From positions 212,276,965-212,340,964 of the forward strand of contig OX352774.1 in the NCBI GenBank assembly GCA_947095535.1: a stretch of DNA of 64,000 nt. The letters run 5' to 3'. The notes under the pieces are model-generated. The model made no database searches. It was not told the DNA's origin and was given only the letters and a program-made list of their open reading frames with translations. The DNA comes from Poecilobothrus nobilitatus. Lineage: Eukaryota > Arthropoda > Insecta > Diptera > Dolichopodidae. This document shows positions 25,754-36,877 of the stretch, piece by piece. A program made the position numbers and the translations under genes. Position 1 is the stretch's first letter. The number at the start of each line of letters is the position of its first letter.

Positions 25754-27369
25754 GTCCAATGTCCAATTACTAAGGATTATCCGAATTTAATGGATTTTTA
25801 TGTCAAATCCTTTAAATTAATCACCATATGAAGATCAATTAAGACTACTTTACTTAAATTCATTATGGTTTAGAAATATAATCAGTGAAATCTTTATAGA
25901 AAAACAACGGTTATATTGATTTCCCATTTGTGTGGGATCAAAATAATAATTGCATTAATAAAATGTACGATATATGAAGTTAAGATAAGTACCGACTTAT
26001 ACAAGTATATTATTTTATAAATTTTTTTTTTAAAATTATATCGATTACGTACCACTTCAAATTAATCACTATTTAACATCTGGTGTAATCAACAAAATAT
26101 TAATATTATTATAAAAAAATCAGTCGTCTCAACCACAGGACCGACCGAATAATATGGAATAGTATAAAGCCAAAATTCATAGACTGTTTTACATAATAAT
26201 TTATATCAAAGCAAAATAACTTCTAATCATTTAAAATCATTTTTTTTTTATTCAATAATAACTAAGCAATGAATTAAACATTCATTCATAAATCGTACAT
26301 CCATTTACATACATAATAATATGTGGGTACAAGATTTTTTTTTTTATTCAAAGATGAAATTTCAAAAAATTTAAAATGATATGAAAAATAATTTAAATAC
26401 GAAATTTCAAAAAATTTCGCTCAGTCTCTTAGGTTGTACACGTGTCCACAGACACACACACACACACACACACATTTTTTTACAGCCTCCTCCGCACCGG
26501 AGTTGTGCATTTTTTCCAAAATCCCGGGTACAAAATTTTTAGTATGAAAACAATACCTATCTTATACATAATAGTATGCGGTCGGTAAAAATAAAGGAAG
26601 TGTCATTCCGTTAATAAATTAACGATTAAGAACTTTAAATTGTTCCAATTAATAGATAAAAAAAATTATGAACTAAGCCTATAACAACGAATTTATATAG
26701 TCAATATAAATTTAAATAAATTGATTTATTTAAATTTTTTTGTATCTTAATTTAAGATCATTTCTCTTTTACTTACATACCTAAGTAATTTCAAGTTCAT
26801 TTAATTTCTGGATTCATTTACTTGAATTTCAAGAAAAAATTGGATTTAATTTCAAACTGAAAATGAAAATTTTAAAATTCAATTTATTAAAGTTTTACAA
26901 GTTATGTTATAATACAGGTTATATCTGGTTATACATAAGTGTTATTTTCTTTAAGTTGTCATATTACATTATTAAGATCAATTAACTCGTTTTATGTAAT
27001 TAATAAATTTCCGGTGGAAAGTTAAAAAAAGTTAAAAAAAAAACCAAGCTGTCAAATGATATCAATAAATTTAAATTATATAGACTTATTTGTATTCTGG
27101 TTTAATTAAATCACATAAATTTATGACACTTTTATTTATAAATTGCTATTAAATATATAGTTTTAAAAAATAAATCATTGAAAAATGATTTTCTAATATA
27201 TTATCTACTTAATTTTTTCTTTGTGATAAATTGCTCACACTTGTATATTATGTGATTATAAAAAAATGAAAGTATGGAATCTATCAAAATAGAAGAAGGA
27301 CAAGATGTTAATAATTATTGTTCAAAGACAACGGAGTATTATCTTCTATGAAGTTATATAAAATGAAAC
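25754..27369. other. AT-rich stretch with a (CA)n-bearing GC-richer island
   Basis: Mostly AT-rich. At about 26418-26545 a GC-richer island holds a (CA)n run (about 26451-26474) followed by CCTCCTCCGCACCGGAGTTG and TCCCGGGTACAAA. It looks like a piece of an old repeat, but I could not place it in a family. No coding frame is present. Confidence 0.5.
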
Positions 27370-27490
27370 GATATTTTTTTTTTAATGCATTTCTGTGTCA
27401 CATTAATATGGACAGGAAATTACACAGTCTTTTCTGTTCAGGCGTGGCTGTAAATGTCGTAAGGGGGAATAACTCTTACAACGTGTTGAA
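27370..27490 (-). mobile_element. SINE-A body, headless copy
   Basis: Read on the minus strand it carries the SINE-A body: the CTTACGAC arm of the stem, then TTTACAGCCACGCCTGAAC, AGACTGTGTAATTTCCTGTC and an end with AATGCATTAAAAA. The tRNA-like head is lost after the TCGTAAG-like stem. Compare the full copies at 41135 and 44441. Confidence 0.7.
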
Positions 27491-29639
27491 ACGATATTCA
27501 AATGTCAAGAACTTTGTTATGTCGACAGCTGTAGAAATGGACCGACGAAATGTTTAAAACTACAGCGAGAAAAAAAAAAAAATTTGACGTCTAAAAAAGA
27601 GTAAAATAAATATTAATAAAAAAATTTATAAAAAACAAGGGATAGAAGAAGGTATATATATGTATTATGTATGTATATCATTGCGCAATAATTTAGAAAT
27701 TAGTTAGAGCAAATTCTGTGAAGAAAGCTATCGTTTAAAACAGCTTTTTATAATTTTATTCGCTAAACCAAAATCATGACAAAACAATGTTCAAAATTGC
27801 CAAGTTATACAAAGGGTCAATTTTTACAAGTATTAATATTGATAACATAATGCTAAGTGTAAGTATAAATTGCCTATACTACAAAAATCATGATTATGGA
27901 AGGGAGCGCGCCATTTTCCTAAAAAACTTTTCTTCAATTTTAAGAAAAATTCTATATAATTAAAAGAAACTATTAACACATATAAAATATATATTAAAGC
28001 TTTAATTTTTGCAAGTTATTTTGAAAAAAATTGTATGGTGCCTTATTCATAGATGTTTTGAGGGTGCCTAATTTGCAATTAAGTAGAAAATTTTTACTTT
28101 ACGACCACTTAGACGGAGTGATGCAAAAAAGTTCTTATGATAACTTATATTAATTCTGAAACGTATTCTTTTCACAAAATTTCAAGGTTCTATCTAAATC
28201 CGGAGATATTAAGAAATAAAAATTATACTGATTGTGTTTTGCGGTATATAACGGTAAAAATCTCTCGTTTGGCGTTTTTAGATTGAAAAAATGTTAAGCA
28301 AAACCTTAGATATATAATAGCGCTTTTTCAAATTTTGAGGACCTGCAGCTCCATAATGGGTTAACAAAGTTGTTATGCAATATTAATTTTTTAAAGAGAT
28401 CTATCTATGAAAATACAAATTCATGGACACAGTAAAACTAATGAGTCAATTTTGTAAATTTTTTTTTTTTTGAAAAATGTGCTACAAATTCAGTTAAAAT
28501 TTCTACAATATTTTAGTTGAAATAAATGAAAATACATAGTTTTAAAATACGTAATTATATTGAAAATAAACAAATAAAATTAAACAATTCAATACATACT
28601 TATATAACTTATAGTTCTTATTTTCATATTTAACTGAAATTCATTTTAATTTTGTGAAAAAGGAAGCAAAAAAAAACTAAAAATTTAACCTAAATTTATT
28701 GTTATAAATTATTTTTTGTTAAATGTTAACAGTATTTAATACTAAATCAAAGTCAAAGTGTCAAAATATCAACCATATTATTTTTAACTTAGATGTTAGT
28801 TCAATAAAAATAAAAAATGAAAAGCAAAAAAAAAAAACGAAAACGGATCTTGAGTTAATCAAAACCTACTCTTTAAATTAATAATTTCAATTTTTCAATT
28901 TTATTTTAATTATTTTCATGTAATACTGTCAACAAATTTAACCTATTTTTTTTTTTTTTGAATATAAAAATATAATTGTATAATAATAATTTAAATCAAA
29001 ATATTATAATGTAATTATAACTGTTATTTATTATTATTTTTATTCTCACGTATTTTTTCTACTGATATGTTAAAATGTACTGCAAAAATAACAAAAGTAA
29101 CTGCAACAACAACAAAAATAACAAAAAAAAAAAAATAAATTTTCATAATTTATGGCAACACTTGTCAAAAAATATAATTGATATTTTTTTTCATAATTTA
29201 TTACTATTTCCATATTAAGAGGTTTTCTTCAATTATCTCTCTATTTTTCTTTAACTTATATTTCTTTAAAACATTATTTTTTATATACTTGTACCATTGT
29301 ACATAGTGTAAATTAATTAGGTGCATATTCTAATGCTGAAATCGTAGGATATTAATACAATATACATATATGTATGTAAGTTTTTAAATAAATATATTTA
29401 TGTATTTATTTTATAAATAAATCGACATAATTACAGTATTAACATGACACCGAGAATCAAAATGTTATAATAAAACATAACAAAAAGAGAAAGAAAATGA
29501 ATTGAATATAATATTTTTATGGGGCAATTTTTAATTTAATTTATATAAGTACATATATGAATCGTTGGCTCAGTCATCTAAATGGTATTAAATAATATAT
29601 ATATTTTACTATTGTGTTATCTTTTTCTATTGCTTTTAA
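27491..29639. other. AT-rich gene-free stretch
   Basis: No gene seen. The part around 27895-28440 is less AT-rich and may be an old repeat (it contains GGAGCGCGCCATTTTCC and AAATCCGGAGATATTAAG), but no family signature was recognised. ATCGTTGGCTCAGTCATCTA at about 29560 is weakly A-box-like. Confidence 0.5.
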
Positions 29640-30092
29640 GAAACAAGGTGGACAGCAGAAGCTCATCCCTACCATGTAGAGATATCAAGATGGCGAAATA
29701 CAGCTTATGGAAATTCGTTTGTCATACGCACGTCTCGTTTGTGGAACCATATACCATCGCATGTGTTCCCTAAAGTTGGTAATTCATATGTGTACGATTT
29801 ACTTAAGTTTAAGAAGAACATTAACATCTTTCTTCAAAATGTTCCTCCAAATTTTCCTACCTATCTCCCATAATCCAAATTTCCAAATTCTAATTTCCCC
29901 AATTATCCTTCCCACATCCCTATCCCCAAAACCAAACTGTACATTTGTATTAAAGGTTTCATCCTAAAGTTTGGTTTTAAAAGGGGGTGGTTTTGGTTGG
30001 TTAAAGTTCAACACTACCCTGACGAAGCACGTGCAGTTCCTCTTGGTGACTTTCGAGGTTTCCACCAACCATCGTCAAAAAAAAAAAAAAAA
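29640..30092 (+). pseudogene. LINE 3' end: ORF2 C-terminus, 3' UTR and poly(A)
   Basis: From about 29646 the frame reads AHPYHVEISRWRNTAYGNSF, then RTSRLWNHIPSHVFPK and YDLLKFKKNINIF, ending at a stop near 29872. The AHP..V, RTxRLWN..P..VFP and YDL..FK pattern is the classic tail of Jockey/CR1-like reverse-transcriptase proteins after the RT domain. A 3' UTR follows with GGTTTCATCC, GGGGGTGGTTTTGG and CAACACTACC, then a 16-base poly(A) tract at 30077-30092. The element is strongly 5'-truncated, as expected for LINE insertions made by target-primed reverse transcription. Related 3' UTR pieces lie at 46.8 and 47.5 kb. Confidence 0.78.
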
Positions 30093-32410
30093 GATATTTT
30101 TCTTTTCATCTTTTAACCATGGTATCCAACGATGATTTTCACTTAAATTTCAAAAGCTAATGTCTACCAAAAATTTTCATTCAATTGCGCTGCCTTTTCT
30201 CAAATATTTTGTTCCGTAGTATTCCTTATTACTTTTAGACTTTTTAAAATTTCAGAAACAAAGTTAATGTATAAAATAATTAAAAAAAAAAAAACAGTCT
30301 TGTATAGTAATTTAGCTAATGATTCCAAAGCCAGAGTTAATGTTTTACACAATTTTTTTAATATTTTCAAGTGTATGACATTAACTGACTTACCAGTGGC
30401 TTAGTGAAAGCCAAAATAATAAGAATAATGAATGACAAACAATAAATTTAATCATCTAATTGTTTTAAAAAGGTTTTGATGATTTTAAATGATGTTTTGG
30501 GCATTTGATGCTTATGATTTTTAAAAATTCCTTTTAAGGATGCTTTTTACCAACTTATAAACCACATATTTTACCTTTTTATAGTGTAAAGTTTAAATTG
30601 TTAAATCTGATCAAAAGCGCCTGTAGAACTGCTACTACGAAGTAAATTTTGAAAAATTATTATCTTATGAATTTGACTTCTAAACAATTTTTAGCTTTAC
30701 ATATGTGTATTTTGTTAACTTTATCTTTAAGACTACATTCTTTTTTATGTATTTTTAAAAATAAATAGGTATACATAGATACCTATATAATTATTATATT
30801 AAATAATGTTTTGTTTGGTTCGTTATCGTAAATAATGCTAACTGTCATTTCTCTTAAATGTTCTAGATACATCGTATATTTTATGCGTTCGTTATTGTTT
30901 TTCTCGTTTTTATAAATGAAAGAGTGGTGTATATTTTTTTTTAATAGGGTGTTGGTTAACATTTTGGTATTAGTCACATCATAATATTTTAATAATATGT
31001 ACATTTATGAAAATATCTGTATATAATTATAATTTTTAGATTTGCTTTAAAATAGATAAGTGTCACTTTTTTAAGAATGAAGAAAAAAAAAAAAACAGAA
31101 AATTAAAAATTATTAGATCCAGTCTTTTTGTCTGTCTCAGTAAATTAAAATTATACAAAGTTGTTCGATTTATATTTTGAAAGATTTTCACATAGGTGAA
31201 GAGGTTGTTGAGCTAAAAGCAATTTTAAATATTATGAAGATAATAAATATATGTGAATGGATGTTTTTTTTTTATACAAATAAAATAGTGCAGATGTTAG
31301 AAAAAAATTTGCAAATGAAATTCGCTTAAATCAGTCATAATTTTTGAAAAATAAATGAGTCAAGAAGAAATATTTGTGTTGCTATTGTTAGTTTCTATTC
31401 TATTACATTGCATCAAAAATTTTTAAATTAACAGTTTCATATAATAACTTTTAGTTTATTAAGAAACATATTGTATTCTGAATCATTTTCAGCTTAGAAA
31501 TAACAACAATCCCAACAACAACAATCTGCCTAAAATTGTTCTTATTTATATAAAACCACAATAAAATGTTAACATTTGACAAAAGAATAAATAAAAATTT
31601 ATAAATTATGATTTCTCAATTGAAATATAAATGAATAATAGTGTGTATGAGAAAAAATAGTACCGCTTTTCTAAATAATAAAAGAAGTAGAAAAATCAAC
31701 ATAATAAAAAAAAACTGGATTATTAAAAATTTGAATTGAGGCCGTTGGTATATAGTGACAGCAATGAAATTTAATTTTTTTTATCTCTCTCTCTCTCTCT
31801 TTATTATCTATATATTAGCATCCAACTTCATATTACATGTTGTCACAGCTGTAACAGCTTGTCAAATAAATAAATAAATTAAAAAAAAAACATAAGAAAA
31901 GAAATAAAAGAGTTAAAAATGTATGTTGAACGTGCTGCTGCTGCCCACTTAATCATGTCATTATTTTGTTTTTATTATTCTTTTTCTAAAAAAAAAAAAT
32001 TTATGTTTGCAGTCAGTTTTTTTGTACTGATTTATAACTAATTTTTTATGAATTTTATTTTGTTTTGTTCATGTACAAATCGGGTTAATTTTAATACTTA
32101 TAGAAGATAAAACAACGGCAACAATAATAACAACAACAGGTAAAAAATACATAAATTTAAATTCCGTTGTTGTGTTTCATTCACAACTTGTCAACTTAAA
32201 TGTCAAATTTTAATCTATTTACATAGAAATCGTTATTATTGTCACTTTGATCTTGATATTATCTTTGACATTTAGGTTAAAATAATTTTTATTTTTTAAA
32301 TCATCAGATGGTAATCGCAGTAATCACATATTCAAATATTTACAAAATTGTAATTTAAATAAGTTTTTGAATAAATAAAAAGGAAATTTTTTATGGTGAA
32401 AATATATTGA
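30093..32410. other. AT-rich gene-free stretch
   Basis: AT-rich DNA. A (TC)n run lies at about 31785-31800, and CAA/AAC-rich tracts at 31500-31530 and 32110-32140. A weak A-box-like CCAGTGGCTTAGTG occurs at about 30395. The frame at 30783 (73 codons, minus) has no recognisable domain. Confidence 0.55.
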
Positions 32411-32414
32411 GTGC

Positions 32415-32469
32415 CTTTTTGACAGAAAATGTATAATTTTATGAATATAAAACATTTTCTGTCAAAGAG
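32415..32469. repeat. 18-bp inverted repeat with short AT loop
   Basis: CTTTTTGACAGAAAATGT (32415-32432) pairs with ACATTTTCTGTCAAAGAG (32452-32469), with one mismatch that would be a G-U pair in RNA, around an AT-rich 19-base loop. It is a clean small foldback with no other context. Confidence 0.7.
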
Positions 32470-32534
32470 ATAGTCAATTGAAAAATTTGGGATTTTACTG
32501 AAATAAATAATTTATCAACCTATTTATTTATTTG

Positions 32535-32797
32535 TATTTGTTTATATTAATATTACATACATAAATGTAATGCAATATTATTGAACCATCGACTACTAAG
32601 GCCATTATAGGTTTTTTTGTACTATTATTAAATTATATACTAATATTATTTATTTTATTTATATTATATACTATATATTTACATTATATTTGGTCGTAAG
32701 GGGGGTATTTAAAGAAAAAACACTTACGACCTGTGCAGGGATCAAACCCACCCTCCTTCGGTTAATACTTACGTACCCGCTAGGCTACCGAAGTCCC
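32535..32797 (-). mobile_element. SINE-B copy 1
   Basis: On the minus strand it starts GGGACTTCGGTAGCC, with A box TAGCCTAGCGGG and B-box-like GGGTTTGATCCC. The stem GTCGTAAG...CTTACGAC comes next, then an AT-rich body with ATAATGTAAAT and CTATAATGGCC, and a tail with GCATTACATTTATG. It matches the copy at 36616 almost base for base over about 260 bp. No protein is encoded; it would be copied by LINE machinery. Confidence 0.78.
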
Positions 32798-35156
32798 TTA
32801 TCAATCTAACTTGAGACTTTTTAGCTTTGGAATAAATTTTTCAATAAAATATGTTTCTAGGCTTTAGAACATTTTTTGTAACGGATTTAAAATTATTTTC
32901 GCAAATTTTACATAAAAATGTCAATGTATAACCTTAAAACAGTAGAGAATTTTCATCATAATTTGTTTCCCAAGTTTTAGTAAGAGGAATACCGTGTTGA
33001 CAATATTTACACATTATAAGGAATTTATTGTTTATATTTTAAGAATATAGTGTTCCGATAGTTTTCAAGTTCAAATCAGTGTAAAAATTAACCTTTATTA
33101 AGATTATTTTATTATTTTTTAAGATATTCAAATTCAATTTACTTCAGTTTACATTTTTAACTATTATTTATTTTTAATCTTAATTTAATATGTGTAAAAT
33201 CAAGTGTCATTTTTGATTTATCAAAGAGAACTTCTAAAACAAAAAAATTATTAATTATAAGTCATGTCTTGTCAATAAATATCAGATTAATAATTTTAAA
33301 TCAATGAATAGCTTTTATTAGTTATTATTTTATTAAGTTTAAAAAGTTGATTGAATGCAATTGAACTATAAAAATAAAAAAAGAAATAAAAATTATTAGG
33401 TTTTATGTAATTGAAACTGTCAAAAATGAAAAAAGTTTTATGCATTATGAATAAATTATCATCAATCTTTCGATAACGTTAAAAAAATTTAAATATATTT
33501 GCAATAAATAACCAGAGGTTTTTATATTTTTTATTAAAAATATTCATAAAAAAAAAAAATATTATGGAGAAATACAAAATTTTATTATTTAAAACGAAAA
33601 ATTGTATAATAATATGTAAATTAAATTTTAATAAATTGACTTATAATTTATAATGAATTATTACAATGCTTTATAATTTAGTAGGAAATCAATTTTTTTT
33701 ATAAATTGATTGTGTTAAAGATTGTGTAAGAGTAATTTTCTTTTAAACCTACATATATATTTTGTTAAGAAAAACATTAATAAAAGTGGCTCTACTTTGC
33801 AATTTTGTATAAATAAAATTTAATTAAAATAATGAAATCATGTGATGATCCCGATTGACGTCAGAGCCATTAAAAGGTTTATAATATAGTGATTTAAAAG
33901 TCTGTCGCTATCATATTATTTTATATAACCTGTACAAATCAAAATTTTTTAGCGACTTTTACTTCAAAAATTAACATAAATAAATATTACAATCTTGTTG
34001 AAAATGGCAATCTTGTAAAATTAATTGCATGGTGTTTTGTTTTTTTTTGTTTACCATATTATCAATTCATAATAATGTTTTCCTCATATAAAATCTCATA
34101 GTATGCATTAAAATATTACAAAAAAAAAAAAAACTTTAACTTAAAAAATAATAAAAGTTAAATAAATATATAAAATAAATCAATGATTTTAAAAGAAAAA
34201 AGAAATCTGTCGAAAATAGCGACAAATCTTTTAAAATATTGCAAATCATGCCAAATAACGCAGACCAAAAAAAAAAAAATAAATATGAAAAATCACAGAA
34301 AAAGTCTCGATTATTATAAATGAATCGCTAAAAAAGATTTGAATCATATCTTAAAGCAAAATAGCGTAAATTTTTTACAAAACAAATCTCTTTAACAGTT
34401 ACACCAGCCTTGATCTGATGATTAATGTGACTATTAAAGAATATTAAAAGTTTTTTTTTATTAGTTTTTATTTTAACTTGTATAAATTATTTTTTGTAGG
34501 CGCTTTATTGGCAAATTTATATTGTTAATTATAACACATTAAATAAATGCTAAAATCATCTAAATAAATAGATTTGCGCATACCTATTTTAAGATAATTC
34601 CTACCATAGGATTTAAAAATTTAGTAAAAAATTTAGTAAAATTTAGTAAAAATTAAAAATAAATTCATTTCGATGCCTATAGGTTTTTGAAAAAATGAAT
34701 CAGCAGTCTATTAGTTCACATCTGATAACTTGATTTGATATACTGAAAAGATTATTTGCAAAGGTTGGCTATCTATCTATTGTTGTAGTTATCTGTTAAA
34801 TTGATGTTTTCAGTTTGTGTCCCGTCTAACAGGAACTATTTGATGATATAATTGGGTGCAGAATATAATAGGTTCTTATTATTGTTTTTATTGGATTAAG
34901 TAAATAATTTTATAATATGTACATTAATTTGGTTAATTTTTCATACTCAAGAATATTATTAAAATTAAAAATTCAAAAAAAAAAAACTCACTCTGTCAAT
35001 TGCTCTATTGATTCTACGATCGATCGAAAACTGCACTCTATCAATTGATACAATCAAAATATGCCGTAAAAAACTTCAAACTTATTTTAACTTCTCCACT
35101 AAAAAATTTTCCAAATCGTTTTTTTTATTTACTTATATTCATATTACATATCCAAA
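32798..35156. other. AT-rich gene-free stretch
   Basis: AT-rich DNA with poly(A)/poly(T) runs near 33548, 34120 and 34268. No coding or repeat signature was recognised. Confidence 0.6.
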
Positions 35157-35240
35157 TAGGACACCAGTAGCTGAGTCGGTAAGCCAATTATTTATCAACC
35201 AAGGAAGGGCGAGTTCAAATCTTGAACTCGTTGTAAGAAT
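35157..35240 (+). repeat. tRNA-derived SINE head
   Basis: CAGTAGCTGAGTCGGTAAGC fits an A box, and GCGAGTTCAAATCTTGAACTCG holds a B box inside a small palindrome, followed by TTGTAAG, a remnant of the SINE stem. The open frame that crosses it is a by-product. Confidence 0.5.
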
Positions 35241-35374
35241 TTTTAATAGGAACTTTTCTGAAAAATTAATTTTAATTTACATAATCCTTGTTTCACATCT
35301 CTTGTATAGATCGAAAGTTTATGAAATAGCTTAGTTAAAAAACTATTGGATATACGAAAATAAATAAATACATT

Positions 35375-35493
35375 AATAAACATATAATAATGCAGCATTA
35401 TTAAATCACTACTATAAGGTCATCATAGATCATCATACTAATTTATTTACCAATATTATTTATTTTGTTTATATTATATATTTTTAATTTTAT
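35375..35493 (-). mobile_element. SINE-B tail fragment cut by DINE-1-like copy 3
   Basis: On the + strand AATGCAGCATTATTAAATCA and CTATAAGGTCATCAT, then AATATTATTTATTTTGTTTA, align with the tails of the SINE-B copies at 32535 and 36616. The match stops exactly where the DINE-1-like element begins at 35494, and the head is missing. Confidence 0.55.
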
Positions 35494-36611
35494 TATACCC
35501 TACACCTAAAGTATAGGGTATATTAACTTTGGTATGGTGTTTGTAACCACCAAAAGGAAGCGAGTTAGATATGGACATGTATATATATTCTGAATCAGGT
35601 TCACCTTCTCGATTTCGATGTCGATTTAACGATGTCGAGTCGATTTAACGATGTCCGTCCGTCCGTCCGTCCGTCCGTTCGCACGATAAGACAAAAACTA
35701 ATGAAACTATATTGATGAAATTTATATAGTAGGTTACTAATCAAGAAAGGAAGCTAAGTTCGAATTTGGACAAAATCGGTCAATGGGTTCGGATTCTCGA
35801 AGCTTCCGAATGATTCCGGAGCAAACGAGATTATCTCCAAAACCAAGAAAGATAGAACCTTTAAATTTTGTACAATGATGTTCCTTCCCGTTCGATTTAT
35901 GTCTCTGAAATTTAAGAGGATTTGGTCCATGGGTTTGGATTTTGGAAGCTTCCAAACGAGCACCAGAGCAAATGATATTATCTCCAAAACCAACTAAGAT
36001 ATAACCTTTAAATTAGGCAGAATGGTGTTCCTTCATGTTTGATTTATGTTTCTGAAATTTAAGAGGATTTGGTCCATGGGTTCAAATCTTGGAAGCTTCC
36101 GGACGAGCTCCAGAGCAAATGAGTATATCTCCACAACCAAGAAAGATAGAACTTTTATTTTTAGTACAAAGGTGTTCTGTTATGTTACCTTTTCTGTAAA
36201 ATTGGAAACTGACATTTGAAAGAATTTGAACCATGGGTTCGTATTTTGGATACTTCCGGAGGAGCACAAGAGCAACGAACATATCTCCAAAACCAACAAA
36301 TGTAGAACCTTAAAATTTAGTACAATGGTGTTCTGTCATGTTTTCTTTATATTCCTGAGATGGATTCGACGAATTGGAGTGGCAATTCGGGTACCTGACA
36401 CACACCTCCCAAGGACTAACAATCTTCGTCAAGCATATCCCAAGAGGATGCCTCTTTTACGTTCCTGAAATTCGAGTTGAATAAGACAGAAAAGGGAAGA
36501 AGTTCAAGCAGCTGCCAAAAAAACTTATGGATTTTTAATTTAATTCGAATTATTCAGGTGTAGGGTATTAATAAGTCGGTTGCATCGACTTACTGTTACA
36601 TTTACTTGTTT
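35494..36611 (+). mobile_element. DINE-1-like Helentron, copy 3 (divergent core)
   Basis: Both ends match the other copies: TATACCCTACACC with hairpin at the left; TGTAGGGTAT, AAGTCGGTTGCATCGACTT hairpin and TTACTTGTTT at the right. GTATATATATTCT and (CCGT)n are present. A short duplication around GTCGATTTAACGATGTC precedes the CCGT run. The core is a related but clearly diverged array whose units contain TTGGAAGCTTCC and ATCTCCAAAACCAA. So the ends are conserved while the core has drifted, marking a second subfamily. There is no coding frame. Confidence 0.8.
35795..36290 (+). repeat. About 146-157-bp tandem array, core of copy 3
   Basis: The (G)AAGCTTCC phrase occurs at 35801, 35947 and 36094, with a variant at 36251, so spacings are 146, 147 and 157. 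Unit positions align with the 142-bp units of the other copies: ATCTCCAAAACCAA corresponds to ATCTTCGAAATTAA, and AAAGATAGAACCTTTAAATT to AAAGATAGAAACTTCAAATT. The arrays are therefore homologous but well diverged. Confidence 0.8.
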
Positions 36612-36615
36612 ATTT

Positions 36616-36877
36616 TTTTATATTAATATTACATACATAAATGTAATGTAATATTATTGAACCATCGGCTACTAAGGCCATTATAGGTTTTTATACTTTT
36701 ATTAAATTATTTAATAATATTATTTATTTTGTTTATATTATATACTATAGATTTACATTATATTTGGTCGTAAGGGGAGTATGTAAAGAAAAAAACACTT
36801 ACGATCTGTGTAGGGTTCGAACCCACACTCCATCGGTTAATACGCCACACGCCTACCCACTAGGCTACCGAAGCCCC
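36616..36877 (-). mobile_element. SINE-B copy 2
   Basis: Nearly identical in layout to the copy at 32535. On the minus strand: GGGGCTTCGGTAGCCTAGTG (A box), GGGTTCGAACCC (good B box), a GATCGTAAG...CTTACGAC stem and the same AT-rich body and tail. It lies immediately right of DINE-1-like copy 3. The first 26 or so bases resemble a real tRNA 5' half, but no acceptor stem closes. Confidence 0.8.

Noticed and set aside
29558..29582. ATCGTTGGCTCAGTCATCTA as another SINE head
   Set aside because: Only an A-box-like part is present; no B box or body follows.
33850..33880. GACGTCAGAG as a CRE-type regulatory site
   Set aside because: A single short match in unannotated DNA with no promoter or gene nearby.
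35008..35334. 108-codon frame as a gene
   Set aside because: It crosses a tRNA-like SINE head with a B box, has no recognisable domain, and lies in AT-rich DNA.
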